In this document: positions 1-9,071 of the stretch, one piece after another
How positions within the stretch are numbered: position 1 is the stretch's first letter
How the letters are laid out: each line of letters opens with the position of its first letter
Assembly: GCA_015056315.1 (NCBI GenBank)
Contig: SVGN01000014.1
Location: 1-54,492 of the forward strand
From: Clostridiales bacterium
GTDB taxonomy: Bacteria; Bacillota; Clostridia; Christensenellales; Aristaeellaceae
Direction of reading: 5' to 3'
DNA length: 54,492 bases
The notes under the pieces: model-generated
Told to the model about the DNA's origin: nothing
Seen by the model: the letters and a program-made list of their open reading frames with translations, nothing else
Databases searched by the model: none
Translations under genes and position numbers: made by a program

Positions 1-66
1 CATTGTCCTTATTACTTGTTCCTTAAATTCCGGTGTATACCTCTTGTTTGGCATTCCTTTTGGCAT
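1..66 (-). CDS. IS3-family transposase OrfA, N-terminus only (runs off window)
   Basis: The first 22 codons of a minus-strand reading frame start at an ATG at 66 and continue past the left edge. The peptide begins MPKGMPNKRYTPEFKEQV, the typical opening of the helix-turn-helix OrfA protein of IS3-family elements, which binds the element ends and is joined to the DDE transposase OrfB by frameshifting. The start lies 36 bp inside a terminal inverted repeat (102-126), as expected for an IS3 left end. The rest of the element is outside the window, so whether it is intact cannot be judged. Confidence 0.75.
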   Translation of the reverse strand, partial: MPKGMPNKRYTPEFKEQVIRTM

Positions 67-126
67 ATTAAACACCCCACTTGTTATTCAGTATATCATA
101 CTGTCTAACAAATGGGGTGCAGTTCA
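1..126 (-). mobile_element. Left end of an IS3-like insertion sequence
   Basis: The end is marked by a 25-bp sequence at 102-126. Read on the minus strand it begins TGAACTGCACCCC and continues ATTTGTTAGACA, closely resembling IS3/IS150-group inverted repeats. It is followed 36 bp further in by the OrfA start. Only one end is in the window, so the target duplication and element length are unknown. The element abuts a copy of the cassette right-end repeat (178-240), so it may sit inside or replace part of a cassette. Confidence 0.65.
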
Positions 127-177
127 GAAAGGGTTTGCAGTTTTATTTGTAGTTATTCGCCGTAGCACATCATGATG

Positions 178-240
178 TAATGCGAAGGACAACTCTTTCC
201 TTTCCATCCTTCTTACTGGCGTGACCCGGTTTTTCACTCC
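178..240. repeat. Cassette right-end repeat, degenerate copy 1
   Basis: This stretch carries the core GCGAAGGAYAACTC followed by TCCTTTCCATC and then ACTGGCG with a short T run. The same order occurs in the right ends of the cassettes at 21615-21737 and 54387-54492. The AACAGCAA hairpin and promoter present in the other copies cannot be recognised here; the 50 bp before this copy have diverged, and the IS3-like element ends at 126. Confidence 0.55.
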
Positions 241-250
241 CCTGATCCGA

Positions 251-691
251 TCAGCCCTTTGCCTGTTCCCTGCGCTGCCGGAGCAGGCAGAAGCCCAGCC
301 CCAGCACAGAAGTTCCCAACAGGATGAAAAAGCCCCAGATCAGATTCCACCAGGGCGAACCCACATCGAACATCATGGCAAGCAGATCGCTCCACACTTT
401 CAGATCAATGGCGATGGCAAACAGGTCAAACAGCAGGTAGCCGCCGCCGAAAAGATAGATCCACCGCCACCAGTAGTTGTTTTTCAAATGCCGGAAAAAG
501 ACGACCATGCCGCATACGCACAGCACCGCCAGAATACCCATCAGGGCGAAATAAAGGAACCCTTTCTCTGCCAGAACGCCCAGCCAGAAATCCGCATAGC
601 TCTGCCGGTCGATCAGCCCCCAGATCCGGTGCATGTGGAAAAGACCAAAGAAGATGAAGAACCAAGGCTCCCATGCATAAATCTTTTTCAA
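251..691 (-). CDS. Small polytopic membrane protein of unknown function
   Basis: The product is about 146 residues and very hydrophobic, rich in Trp and Phe, with about four predicted membrane segments and a basic C-terminus (RQRREQAKG). I do not recognise a family. An in-frame ATG at 733 would add 14 residues. However, a good promoter (739-767) places the transcription start almost on that ATG, and an AAGGCG ribosome binding site at 701-706 is spaced correctly for the TTG at 691, giving a protein starting M/LKKIYAWEP. The start is therefore probably 691. It lies downstream of the pyrimidine operon but has its own promoter. Confidence 0.6.
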   Translation of the reverse strand: MKKIYAWEPWFFIFFGLFHMHRIWGLIDRQSYADFWLGVLAEKGFLYFALMGILAVLCVCGMVVFFRHLKNNYWWRWIYLFGGGYLLFDLFAIAIDLKVWSDLLAMMFDVGSPWWNLIWGFFILLGTSVLGLGFCLLRQRREQAKG

Positions 692-738
692 GGAATTCAC
701 CGCCTTATTGTTATCACTGGTAACGAGAATCATTACAT

Positions 739-767
739 ATCATACCATATACCCATTCTAAAAACAA
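739..767 (-). promoter_or_regulatory. Sigma-A-type promoter of the small membrane protein gene
   Basis: On the minus strand, TTGTTT (762-767) and TATGAT (739-744) are separated by 17 bp. Transcription would start close to 733, which supports a downstream translation start for the gene. Confidence 0.6.
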
Positions 768-775
768 AACCCCAC

Positions 776-870
776 CCCCTGTGCCCGTGTAACGGGCACA
801 GAGAGCGGGATTCTTAAGGGCCTCTTAGGCCCTTAAGCGGGGTGCAGGGGCAGCGCCCCTGCCGTACCCC
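776..870. repeat. Composite palindromic intergenic repeat, copy 1
   Basis: Three hairpins lie in a row: TGTGCCCG/CGGGCACA, CTTAAGGGCC/GGCCCTTAAG and GCAGGGGC/GCCCCTGC. The same kinds of hairpin recur at 2895-2985, 39268-39470, 51881-51960 and 53120-53215. It separates pyrI from the membrane protein gene and could act as the end of the pyrimidine operon, although no U-tract is present. Confidence 0.6.
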
Positions 871-872
871 TC

Positions 873-1286
873 TCACGCCTTGCTTTCGCAATACAAGCAG
901 CGGTACGTTCCCTTCTGGCGGTTGGCCAGCTTGAAGATATGGGGCAGCTCCTGCTCGATGGTGGTGATGCAGCGGGGGTTCTTGCAGGCGATCACGCCCA
1001 CCAGCTTCTCGGGCAGCTCGGGGCGTCTCTTTTCCACCTCTTCGCCCTCACGGATGATGTTGACGGTGCAATCGGGGGCCAGGTAGCCCAGCACATCCCA
1101 GTTCAGGTCGATCACTTCATCCAGCTTGATGATGTCCTTGCGGCCCATCTTCTTGCTGGGTACGTTCTTGAGCAGGGCAACGGAGCACTCCAGGCCGTCC
1201 AGCTTCAGGTACTGGTAGAGCAGCATGGCCTTACCGGCGGGGATGTGGTCGATCACGATGCCGTTCTTGATAGAATCAATGGTCAT
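873..1286 (-). CDS. pyrI: Aspartate carbamoyltransferase regulatory chain PyrI
   Basis: This 137-residue zinc protein binds nucleotides and forms the regulatory subunit of aspartate transcarbamoylase with PyrB. The N-terminal part is the allosteric domain; the C-terminal part carries the four zinc ligands as CKNPRC (near residue 108) and CLYC (near 131). Its ATG overlaps the pyrB stop codon, the usual pyrB-pyrI translational coupling. A longer in-frame extension to 1448 has no support. It is the last gene of the pyrimidine operon. Confidence 0.95.
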   Translation of the reverse strand: MTIDSIKNGIVIDHIPAGKAMLLYQYLKLDGLECSVALLKNVPSKKMGRKDIIKLDEVIDLNWDVLGYLAPDCTVNIIREGEEVEKRRPELPEKLVGVIACKNPRCITTIEQELPHIFKLANRQKGTYRCLYCESKA

Positions 1287-2200
1287 TTGCCCGCCTCCTC
1301 CAGCAGTTTCAGGATCAGCGCCATGCGGATAAACTTGCCGTTGAGCGCCTGGCGGAAATAGCAGGCGCGGGGGTCGTCGTCCACGGCAACGGCGATCTCG
1401 TTTACACGGGGCAGGGGATGCAGGATGCGCAGATCCTCCTTGGCGCATTTGAGCTTTTCGGGGGTGAGGATGTAGCTGTCCTTCAGGCGCAGGTACTCCT
1501 CCTCGTTGAAGAAGCGCTCCCGCTGTACACGGGTCATGTAGAGGATGTCCAGCTCGGGCATCACGCTGTCCAGATCGGTGGTCTGCTTGTAGCTGAGCCC
1601 CTTCTCCTTGAGCAGATCCTTCACGTAGCTGGGCACCTTCAGCTCCTGGGGCGAGATGAGCACGAACTTGATGTTCTCATACCGGCTCAGGGCGGTGATC
1701 AGGCTGTGCACGGTGCGGCCGAACTTCAGGTCGCCGCAGAAGCCCACGGTCAGGCCGTCGAAGTGGCCTTTTTCCCGCTTGATGGTAAGCAGGTCGGTCA
1801 GGGTCTGGGTGGGGTGGTTGTGGCCGCCGTCGCCTGCGTTGATCACGGGGATGTCGCTGCGCATGGCAGCCACCAGGGGCGCGCCCTCCTTAAAGTGGCG
1901 CATGGCGGCGATGTCTGCATAGCAGCCGATCATCTTGATGGTATCGGCAACGCTCTCGCCCTTGGCAGAGGAGGAGTTGCCCGCATCGGAAAAGCCGATC
2001 ACATGGCCGCCCAGCTCGTACATGGCCGCCTCAAAGCTGAGGCGGGTACGGGTGGAGGGCTCAAAAAACAGCGCAGCCAGCTTCTTGCCCTCGCACTTGT
2101 GGGCATAGGCGGCAGGGTTTTGGATGATGTCGTTGGCGGTCTCGATCAGCTCATCGATCTCCGCCGTGGTCAGATCCAGAATGTCGATGAGGTGTCTCAT
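1283..2200 (-). CDS. pyrB: Aspartate carbamoyltransferase catalytic chain PyrB
   Basis: Condenses carbamoyl phosphate with L-aspartate to N-carbamoyl-aspartate, step two of UMP synthesis. The 305-residue length is normal. The carbamoyl-phosphate loop STRTRLSFE is near residues 50-58 and the HPTQTLTD motif near 128. The ATG overlaps the pyrE stop and the stop overlaps the pyrI start, so pyrE, pyrB and pyrI are translationally coupled. Together with PyrI it should form the allosteric class of ATCase. Confidence 0.97.
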   Translation of the reverse strand: MRHLIDILDLTTAEIDELIETANDIIQNPAAYAHKCEGKKLAALFFEPSTRTRLSFEAAMYELGGHVIGFSDAGNSSSAKGESVADTIKMIGCYADIAAMRHFKEGAPLVAAMRSDIPVINAGDGGHNHPTQTLTDLLTIKREKGHFDGLTVGFCGDLKFGRTVHSLITALSRYENIKFVLISPQELKVPSYVKDLLKEKGLSYKQTTDLDSVMPELDILYMTRVQRERFFNEEEYLRLKDSYILTPEKLKCAKEDLRILHPLPRVNEIAVAVDDDPRACYFRQALNGKFIRMALILKLLEEAGK

Positions 2201-2853
2201 GCCTTTGCTCCGTTCACAGCCAGATAGTTCTTGATGCGCTGCACGTTTTCGGCGTTCTTCTCGTCCTCTTCCAGGTACTCGATGATGTCGTACACATCCA
2301 CAACAGAGTAGACCGGGAAGCCGAACTCCTCAGCCACCTCGCCCATGGCGCTCTTGTCGGTCTTGCCCTTTTCCTTGCGGTCCACCATCACGAAGGTGGC
2401 GGCCACCTTCACATCCTCCAGAGCAGACAGGATGGCCATGCTCTCGCGGATGGCGGTACCGGCGGTGATCACGTCCTCCACGATGACCACTTCCTCACCG
2501 GCCTTGGGCACGTAGCCCACGAATACGCCGCCCTCGCCATGATCCTTGGCTTCCTTGCGGTTGAAGAAGAAGGGAACATCCAGGCCTTCCTTGGAGAGGG
2601 CGATGGAGCTGGAAACAGCAATGGAGATGCCCTTGTAGGCGGGGCCGTAGAGCACGGTGCGGCGGTTGCCTACCTTCTCCAGGTAAGCCTTGGCGTAGAA
2701 CTCGCCCAGCTTGGCGATCTGGTCGCCGGTCTTGATGTCGCCCGCGTTGATGAAGTAGGGGATCTTGCGGCCGCTCTTGGCGGTGAAATCGCCGAACTTC
2801 AGCACGCCTGCGCCTTCCAGAAACTGAATAAACTCTCTCTTGTAAGCTTCCAT
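2197..2853 (-). CDS. pyrE: Orotate phosphoribosyltransferase PyrE
   Basis: Transfers ribose-5-phosphate from PRPP to orotate to give OMP. The protein is 218 residues, with the PRPP-binding motif [13 protein letters not shown] near residues 120-132 and an acidic C-terminal extension. A ribosome binding site (AAAGGAGCC in the RNA) precedes the ATG at 2853. About 150 bp with a palindromic repeat separates it from the upstream GyrI-like gene. Confidence 0.96.
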   Translation of the reverse strand: MEAYKREFIQFLEGAGVLKFGDFTAKSGRKIPYFINAGDIKTGDQIAKLGEFYAKAYLEKVGNRRTVLYGPAYKGISIAVSSSIALSKEGLDVPFFFNRKEAKDHGEGGVFVGYVPKAGEEVVIVEDVITAGTAIRESMAILSALEDVKVAATFVMVDRKEKGKTDKSAMGEVAEEFGFPVYSVVDVYDIIEYLEEDEKNAENVQRIKNYLAVNGAKA

Positions 2854-2894
2854 GTTGTGTGGCTCCTTTCAGATGGTGTGGTGTTGCTCCGCAG

Positions 2895-2985
2895 GGCAAG
2901 GGGCGCCGCCCCTTGCATCCCCGGCAGGGGCCTGAGGCCCCTGCACCCCGCATTTTGCGCCATTTCATGGCGCAATGGGGGTGAT
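2895..2985. repeat. Composite palindromic intergenic repeat, copy 2
   Basis: Three hairpins follow one another: AAGGGGCgccGCCCCTT, GCAGGGGCctgaGGCCCCTGC and TGCGCCatttcatGGCGCA. It lies inside the pyrimidine operon between the GyrI-like gene and pyrE, so it may modulate processing or read-through of the transcript. Confidence 0.65.
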
Positions 2986-3003
2986 GAGTGGTCGAAAAAA
3001 TGG

Positions 3004-3486
3004 TTACAGAACAGAAATGCCGTAATCGAGGATCACATTGCCCTGTTCATCCGGTGTGGTAAAGCGGGGGCACTGGTAGCGTTCGAAGCACCAGTTATCC
3101 TCGAAACGGGTCATGCCTGCGGCTTCGATGGCCTTGAGGCACTTTTCGTGGGTCTCGGGGGCGTAGAAGTCGGGGCTGCCTTCCTTGTCCTTCAGGTAGC
3201 AGACCGCATAATCCATCGGCGGGATGTCTGCGGCCTCAAAGCCCTCCGGCACAGGGGTCTCCGGCGGGAACAGCATGCCGATCCAGCGCTCCGGCCTGCC
3301 GCCTTGGATGCGTACCATGCCGAAGTAGGCATCCTGGTTGAAGGGCAGGCGGGGCTGGGCCTCCAAACGGTCGAACCAGCCGTTCTGCCACCACTCGCCC
3401 CAGTTGGGGGCGGCCTCGTACCGCTTGCCGATGAGGCGCGCGGCAGGGCAGTGCTCCTTTTGGATCTCAAGGATCTCAATAGCCAT
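3004..3486 (-). CDS. GyrI-like / AraC effector-binding-domain protein
   Basis: A 160-residue stand-alone protein resembling the small-molecule-binding domain of AraC/BmrR/SbmC (GyrI) proteins. The supporting features are a MDYAVCYLKD strand, a following helix and a C-terminal ERYQCPRF segment ahead of a DYGISV strand. No DNA-binding domain is present. It lies 21 bp downstream of pyrF and in the same direction, so it is co-transcribed with the pyrimidine genes. Its ligand is unknown; a nucleotide or base would be a guess from context only. Confidence 0.65.
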   Translation of the reverse strand: MAIEILEIQKEHCPAARLIGKRYEAAPNWGEWWQNGWFDRLEAQPRLPFNQDAYFGMVRIQGGRPERWIGMLFPPETPVPEGFEAADIPPMDYAVCYLKDKEGSPDFYAPETHEKCLKAIEAAGMTRFEDNWCFERYQCPRFTTPDEQGNVILDYGISVL

Positions 3487-3507
3487 AGCCTTACCCTCCC
3501 AAGGGGC

Positions 3508-4209
3508 TTATTCGCCCACGAACTCGCGCACGCAGCGCTTGTAGGCAGCTACCGGATCCTCCGCAGCGGTGATGGGGCGGCCCACCACGATGAAGTCGGA
3601 GCCGATCTCACGGGCAGCGGCGGGGGTCATGACGCGCTTCTGGTCGCCCACATCGCCGTCGGCAAAGCGCACGCCGGGGGTAACGGTCAGGAACTGCTTG
3701 CCGCAGCGGTCGTGTACCTTGCCAGCCTCCAGGGGAGAGCAGACCACGCCGTCCAGACCGGCATTCTTGGCGGTCTCGGCATAGTGCATGACCACCTGAT
3801 CGATGGGCTCCTTGATGAGCAGGTCGTTCTCCATGGCCTCCTGGTCGGTGGAGGTGAGCTGGGTAACGGCGATCAGCAGGGGGCGGGTGCCGTCCTCGCG
3901 GGTCAGGCCCTCGATGGCGGCCTTCATCATGGCGGTGGTACCGGCGGCGTGCAGGTTGGTCACGTCCACATCCAGGTTGCGCAGCACGGCCATGGCCTTC
4001 TTAACGGTGTTGGGAATGTCGTGCAGCTTCAGATCCAGGAAGATCTTGTGGCCGCGGCGCTTGATCTCACGCACAATCTCGGGGCCCTCGGCATAGTACA
4101 GCTCCATGCCGATCTTTACAAAGGGCTTTACATCGGTAAACTTGTCCAGAAAAGCAAGGGTGGCTTCGCGGCTGGCAAAGTCGCAGGCGATGATGACGTC
4201 TCTTTTCAT
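3508..4209 (-). CDS. pyrF: Orotidine 5'-phosphate decarboxylase PyrF
   Basis: Converts OMP to UMP, the final step of the pathway. The 233-residue TIM-barrel protein begins [11 protein letters not shown] and contains the catalytic [10 protein letters not shown] array near residue 60. The phosphate-binding end is seen as VTPGVR and VVGRPITAA. Its ATG at 4209 overlaps the pyrD stop codon. A longer frame reaching 4647 runs through pyrD in another phase and is not used. Confidence 0.96.
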   Translation of the reverse strand: MKRDVIIACDFASREATLAFLDKFTDVKPFVKIGMELYYAEGPEIVREIKRRGHKIFLDLKLHDIPNTVKKAMAVLRNLDVDVTNLHAAGTTAMMKAAIEGLTREDGTRPLLIAVTQLTSTDQEAMENDLLIKEPIDQVVMHYAETAKNAGLDGVVCSPLEAGKVHDRCGKQFLTVTPGVRFADGDVGDQKRVMTPAAAREIGSDFIVVGRPITAAEDPVAAYKRCVREFVGE

Positions 4210-5120
4210 GCGTGTGCTCCTCCAATTATGTCGGTCAGGTTGGTGATATGGTACTTCGCCATTACGGCGGGGAGATCGTCGATGATCTGCTTCGAGGCGC
4301 AGGGGTCGATCAGGTTGGCAGCGCCCACCTGTACGGCGGTGGCACCGGCCAGCATCATTTCGATCACATCCTCGGCAGTGGAAACGCCGCCCATGCCGAT
4401 GATGGGGATCTTGACCGCATCGTACACCTGGTAGACCATGCGCACCGCCACCGGGAAGATGGCGCTGCCGGAGAAGCCGCCCATCTTGTTGGCGATCACC
4501 GGCTTTTTGCGGTTCAGGTCGATGCGCATGCCCAGCAGGGTGTTGATCAGGCTCAGGCCGTCGGCACCGGCCTCTTCGCAGGCCTTGGCGATGGAGACGA
4601 TATCGGTCACGTTGGGGGAGAGCTTGATGTACACAGGCTTCGTGCACACGGCCTTCACGGCGCGGGTCACCTCCGCAGCCGCCTCGGGGCTGGTGCCGAA
4701 GCTCATGCCGCCGCCGTGCACGTTGGGGCAGGAGATGTTCACCTCGATGAGGCCCACCTGCTCCTCCTTATCCAGCTTGCGGGCGCAATCCACATACTCC
4801 TCCACGGAGAAACCGCTGATGTTGGCGATCACCGGCTTGTGGAAGCAGGTCTTCAGCTTGGGCAGCTCCTCGGCGATCACCTTGTCCACGCCCGGGTTCT
4901 GCAGGCCCACGGCGTTGATCATGCCCATGGGGCACTCGGCGATGCGGGGGGTGGGGTTGCCGAAGCGGGGCTCCCGGGTGGTACCCTTGAAGGAGAAGCT
5001 GCCCAGCACGTTGATGTCGTACCATTCGGTAAACTCGTAGCCGTAGCCGAAGGTGCCGCTGGCGGGGATGACCGGGTTATCCAGCTGCAGGCCGGAAAGA
5101 TTCACCGCAGTGTTTACCAT
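4206..5120 (-). CDS. pyrD: Dihydroorotate dehydrogenase class 1B catalytic subunit PyrD
   Basis: FMN enzyme that oxidises dihydroorotate to orotate and passes electrons through PyrK to NAD+. The 304-residue protein has the class 1 active-site Cys in [10 protein letters not shown] (near residue 130), and the FMN-binding tail [12 protein letters not shown] followed by AVQVGAANL. It overlaps pyrK by 7 bp upstream and pyrF by 4 bp downstream. The adjacent pyrK identifies it as class 1B, as expected in an anaerobic Gram-positive. Confidence 0.96.
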   Translation of the reverse strand: MVNTAVNLSGLQLDNPVIPASGTFGYGYEFTEWYDINVLGSFSFKGTTREPRFGNPTPRIAECPMGMINAVGLQNPGVDKVIAEELPKLKTCFHKPVIANISGFSVEEYVDCARKLDKEEQVGLIEVNISCPNVHGGGMSFGTSPEAAAEVTRAVKAVCTKPVYIKLSPNVTDIVSIAKACEEAGADGLSLINTLLGMRIDLNRKKPVIANKMGGFSGSAIFPVAVRMVYQVYDAVKIPIIGMGGVSTAEDVIEMMLAGATAVQVGAANLIDPCASKQIIDDLPAVMAKYHITNLTDIIGGAHA

Positions 5121-5836
5121 ATGATCTCCTCCTTTACCAGCACGGGGCCATCCTTGCAGATGCGCTTGTTACCGTATTTGGTCTTGCAGCTGCAGCCCAT
5201 GCAGGCACCGAAGCCGCAGCCCATGCGCTCCTCAAAGGAAAACTGGCCGCTGGTCTCGGAGGCGTTGTACACCGCCTTGAGCATGGGTTCGGGGCCGCAG
5301 GTGTAAATGTAGGTGTAGCCGGGCTGCATGGCGTTCGTCACAAAGCCCTGTACGCCGTAGGAGCCATCCACGGTGGTCACCGTTACATGGCAGCCAAGGG
5401 CGGCGAACTCCTTTTCGTAGAAGACCTCATCCTTGGTGTTGAAGCCCAGGATGACGGATACCTCCTTGCCCTGCGCCCGCAGCTGCCTGGCCGCAAGGTA
5501 CAGGGGCGGCACGCCCACGCCGCCGCCGATGAGCAGGGGCCGGTCGCCGGAGAGGGAAAGGTCGTAGCCGTTGCCCAGGCCGGTGAGCACATCCAGCTCA
5601 CCGGTCTGCATGCGGCTCATCTGCTCGGTGCCCTTGCCCACCACCTTGTAGATGAGGGTGAGCACGCCATCCTCCACATCGCACACGGAGATGGGGCGGC
5701 GCAGGAACAGCCCGTCCAGCTTCAGGTTGACGAACTGCCCCGTGCGGATGCCCTCGGTATCGCCGCTCAGCTTCATGCGGTACACATTGGCGGTGAGGGC
5801 GGTGTTTTCGGTCACTTGGAAAATAGCCTGTTTCAT
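5114..5836 (-). CDS. pyrK: Dihydroorotate dehydrogenase electron transfer subunit PyrK
   Basis: The 240-residue FAD/[2Fe-2S] protein links PyrD to NAD+. The FAD-binding part includes RRPISVCDV (near residue 50) and the nucleotide-binding part IGGGVGVPPLY. The cluster ligands appear near the C-terminus as CGFGACMGCSC with a distal Cys in RICKDG. It overlaps pyrD by 7 bp and starts 9 bp after carB. Confidence 0.95.
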   Translation of the reverse strand: MKQAIFQVTENTALTANVYRMKLSGDTEGIRTGQFVNLKLDGLFLRRPISVCDVEDGVLTLIYKVVGKGTEQMSRMQTGELDVLTGLGNGYDLSLSGDRPLLIGGGVGVPPLYLAARQLRAQGKEVSVILGFNTKDEVFYEKEFAALGCHVTVTTVDGSYGVQGFVTNAMQPGYTYIYTCGPEPMLKAVYNASETSGQFSFEERMGCGFGACMGCSCKTKYGNKRICKDGPVLVKEEIIW

Positions 5837-5845
5837 AAGCGCTCC

Positions 5846-8800
5846 TTATGCGTCGATGGTGGAGATGCACATGGTGGTTTCTTCCAGAACGTCCAGCAGC
5901 ACGCGCACGGTATCCAGGGCGGTGAACACGCTTACATTGTTCTCCGTGGCGCAGCAGCGGATCTTGTAACCGTCGCTGAGCTGGTCGGTGGAGCCGATGT
6001 CGCGGGTGTTGAGCACGTAGGCCAGGTGACCCTGACGGATGGCATCCAGGATCTCCTCGCTGCCATCCCGCAGCTTCTTGCGCTCGTGGGTGCGGATGCC
6101 GTTCTGCTTGAGGAAGGTGGCGGTGCCGCTGGTGGCCTCGATGTTGAAGCCCAGGTTGTAGAACCGGCGGATCAGGGGCAGGGCCTCCTCCTTGTCCTTA
6201 TCGGCGATGGTGCAGAACACGGTGCCGTAGTTCTGCAGGTGCATGCCGGAGGCCTCCAGGGCCTTGTAGAGGGCGCGGTTCAGCTTGTCGTCGTAGCCGA
6301 TGGCTTCGCCGGTGGACTTCATCTCGGGGGAGAGGTAAGCATCCAGACCGCGGATCTTGCTGAAGGAGAACACGGGCACCTTTACGTACCAGCGGTTCTT
6401 CTCTTCGGGGTACAGGTCGAAGTAGCCCTGCTCCTTCAGGCTCTTGCCCAGGATGACCTCGGTGGCGATATCCGCCAGGCTGTAGCCGGTGGCCTTGGAG
6501 AGGAAGGGCACCGTGCGGGAGGAGCGGGGGTTGACCTCGATGATGTAGACGTTCTCGTTCTTATCGACGATGAACTGGATGTTGTACAGGCCCACGATGC
6601 CGATGCCCAGACCCAGCTGCTTGGCATACTGGAGAATGGTGCCCTTCACCTTGTTGGAGATGGAGAAGGCGGGGTATACGCTGATGGAGTCGCCGGAGTG
6701 GATGCCGGTGCGCTCGACCAGCTCCATGATGCCGGGCACGAACACGTCGCGGCCGTCGCAGATGGCATCCACCTCTACCTCTTTGCCCACGATGTAGTGG
6801 TCTACCAGCACGGGCTTATCCTCGTCGATCTCAACGGCGGTCTTCAGGTAGTGGCGCAGCTGGGTCTCGTTGCCAACGATCTGCATGGCGCGGCCGCCCA
6901 GCACGAAGCTGGGGCGTACCAGCACGGGGTAGCCCACCTGAGCGGCGGCCCTTACGCCGTCCTCAATGTTGGTAACGGCATGGCCTTCGGGCTGGGGAAT
7001 GCCCAGCTCCTCCAGGATCTTCTCGAAGCTGTCGCGGTTTTCGGCGCGCTCGATGGCTTCGCAGTCGGTGCCGATGATCTTGACACCGCGCTTCATCAGC
7101 GGTTCGGCCAGGTTGATGGCGGTCTGGCCGCCCAGGGAGGCGATCACGCCCTCGGGCTTCTCAAACTCGATGATGTTCATTACATCCTCGGGGGTGAGGG
7201 GCTCGAAGTAGAGCTTATCGGCGGTGGTATAGTCGGTGGAGACGGTCTCCGGGTTGTTGTTGATGATGATGGCCTCGTAGCCGCTCTTCTTGATGGTGGT
7301 GACCGCATGCACGGTGGAGTAGTCGAACTCTACGCCCTGGCCGATGCGGATGGGGCCTGCGCCCAGCACGATGATCTTCTTCTTATCGCTCAGGCGGCTG
7401 TCGGTCTTGCCGGTGTAGGAGGAGTAGAAGTAGGGGATGTAGGCGTTGGTGTGGCAGGTATCCACCATGCGGTAGGCGGGCATCATGCCCTGCTGCTTGC
7501 GCAGGTTCCACACATCCATCTCGCCCACGTTCCACAGCTTGGCAATGAAGGGATCGCAGAAGCCCATCTGCTTGGCAGCGGAGAGAACGGTCACATCCAT
7601 GGGCTTGGCCTTGAGGATGTTCTCCATCTCCACGATGCGCTGGAAAGCGCGGAGGAACAGCTCGGTGATCTTCGTCACCTCGTGGATCTTTTCGATGCTG
7701 GTGCCAAGGCGCAGAAGCTGCATCACGGCGAAGAGGTTGTCGCTCTTGAAGGTCTGCAGGTAGGTGAGCAGCTCTTCTTCGCTCATGCTGTCGAACTTGG
7801 ACATGTACAGGTGGTTCACGCCGATCTCCAGGCAGCGAACGCTCTTGAGCAGGCTTTCCTCCAGGTTGGAGCCGATGCCCATCACCTCGCCGGTGGCCTT
7901 CATCTGGGTGCCCAGCTGGTTGGAGGCGCTGGTGAACTTATCGAAGGGGAAGCGGGGCAGCTTGGCCACCACGTAATCCAGCTGAGGCTCGAAGGCGGCG
8001 GTAGTGTTGGCGATCTCGATCTCCTCCAGCGTCATGCCCACGGCGATCTTGGCAGTAACGCGGGCAATGGGGTAGCCGCTGGCCTTGGAGGCCAGAGCGG
8101 AGGAGCGGGATACACGGGGGTTTACCTCGATGAGATAGTACTCGCTGGTCTCGGGGTTGAGGGCAAACTGCACGTTGCAGCCGCCTTCGATCTTCAATTC
8201 GCGGATGATCTTGAGGGCGCTGTCGTTGAGCATCTTCAGATCGTGGTCGTTCAGGCTCAGGATGGGGGCCACCACGGCGCTGTCGCCGGTGTGGACGCCT
8301 ACGGGGTCGATGTTCTCCATTCCGCAGATGGTGATGGCGTGGTCGGTGGAGTCGCGCATGACCTCGAACTCGATCTCCTTGTAGCCCTTCACGCTCTTTT
8401 CGATGAGCACCTGGTGCACGGGGGAGAGCTTGAAGGCGTTGATGCCGATCTCCACCAGCTCTTCCTCGTTATCGGCAAAGCCGCCGCCGGTGCCGCCAAG
8501 GGTAAAGGCGGGGCGCAGCACCACCGGGTAGCCGATGTGGGCAGCGGCTGCCTTGGCCTCCTCCAGATTGTAGGTGATCTCGGAGGGGATGGTGGGCTCG
8601 CCGATGGACTGGCACAGTTCCTTGAACAGCTCGCGGTCTTCGGCGCGCTCGATGCTGGCGCTGCTGGTGCCCAGCAGCTCTACGTGGCACTCCTTGAGCA
8701 CGCCCTTCTTTTCCAGCTGCATAGCCAGGTTGAGGCCGGTCTGGCCGCCGATGCCGGGCACGATGGCATCGGGGCGCTCGTAGCGCAGGATGCGGGCTAC

Positions 8801-9019
8801 GAATTCCAGCGTGAGGGGCTCCATGTACACCTTATCGGCGATGGAGGTATCGGTCATGATGGTGGCGGGGTTGGAGTTGGCCAGGACCACCTCGTAGCCC
8901 TCTTCCTTCAGGGCAAGGCAGGCCTGGGTACCGGCATAGTCGAACTCTGCCGCCTGGCCGATGACGATGGGGCCGGAACCGATGATGAGGATCTTCTTAA
9001 GGTCTGTACGCTTTGGCAT
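5846..9019 (-). CDS. carB: Carbamoyl-phosphate synthase large subunit CarB
   Basis: Makes carbamoyl phosphate from bicarbonate, ammonia and two ATP. At 1057 residues it has the full length: two homologous ATP-grasp halves (first half from MPKRTDLKKIL; second from about residue 550, KKIIVLGAGPIRIGQG) and a C-terminal allosteric domain with DRDEEALPL-like and RDIGSTDQ segments. The RNA has AGGAGG before the ATG. No glutaminase subunit gene (carA) is present next to it or elsewhere in the window, which is unusual because ammonia is normally supplied by CarA. Confidence 0.97.
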   Translation of the reverse strand: MPKRTDLKKILIIGSGPIVIGQAAEFDYAGTQACLALKEEGYEVVLANSNPATIMTDTSIADKVYMEPLTLEFVARILRYERPDAIVPGIGGQTGLNLAMQLEKKGVLKECHVELLGTSSASIERAEDRELFKELCQSIGEPTIPSEITYNLEEAKAAAAHIGYPVVLRPAFTLGGTGGGFADNEEELVEIGINAFKLSPVHQVLIEKSVKGYKEIEFEVMRDSTDHAITICGMENIDPVGVHTGDSAVVAPILSLNDHDLKMLNDSALKIIRELKIEGGCNVQFALNPETSEYYLIEVNPRVSRSSALASKASGYPIARVTAKIAVGMTLEEIEIANTTAAFEPQLDYVVAKLPRFPFDKFTSASNQLGTQMKATGEVMGIGSNLEESLLKSVRCLEIGVNHLYMSKFDSMSEEELLTYLQTFKSDNLFAVMQLLRLGTSIEKIHEVTKITELFLRAFQRIVEMENILKAKPMDVTVLSAAKQMGFCDPFIAKLWNVGEMDVWNLRKQQGMMPAYRMVDTCHTNAYIPYFYSSYTGKTDSRLSDKKKIIVLGAGPIRIGQGVEFDYSTVHAVTTIKKSGYEAIIINNNPETVSTDYTTADKLYFEPLTPEDVMNIIEFEKPEGVIASLGGQTAINLAEPLMKRGVKIIGTDCEAIERAENRDSFEKILEELGIPQPEGHAVTNIEDGVRAAAQVGYPVLVRPSFVLGGRAMQIVGNETQLRHYLKTAVEIDEDKPVLVDHYIVGKEVEVDAICDGRDVFVPGIMELVERTGIHSGDSISVYPAFSISNKVKGTILQYAKQLGLGIGIVGLYNIQFIVDKNENVYIIEVNPRSSRTVPFLSKATGYSLADIATEVILGKSLKEQGYFDLYPEEKNRWYVKVPVFSFSKIRGLDAYLSPEMKSTGEAIGYDDKLNRALYKALEASGMHLQNYGTVFCTIADKDKEEALPLIRRFYNLGFNIEATSGTATFLKQNGIRTHERKKLRDGSEEILDAIRQGHLAYVLNTRDIGSTDQLSDGYKIRCCATENNVSVFTALDTVRVLLDVLEETTMCISTIDA

Positions 9020-9071
9020 GGAAAACCGCCTCCTGTTGATCTATCTGTAGGTTGAATGGTTGGTCGGGGTA

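Noticed and set aside
2539-4434. A 631-codon plus-strand frame across pyrE, the GyrI-like gene and pyrF
   Set aside because: It overlaps three well-identified genes and an intergenic repeat, with no family resemblance.
5387-9055. A 1222-codon open frame on the plus strand, opposite carB and pyrK
   Set aside because: It is a shadow of GC-rich codon structure: the peptide is an unnatural string of His, Gly, Ala, Val and Leu, and carB on the other strand is unmistakable.
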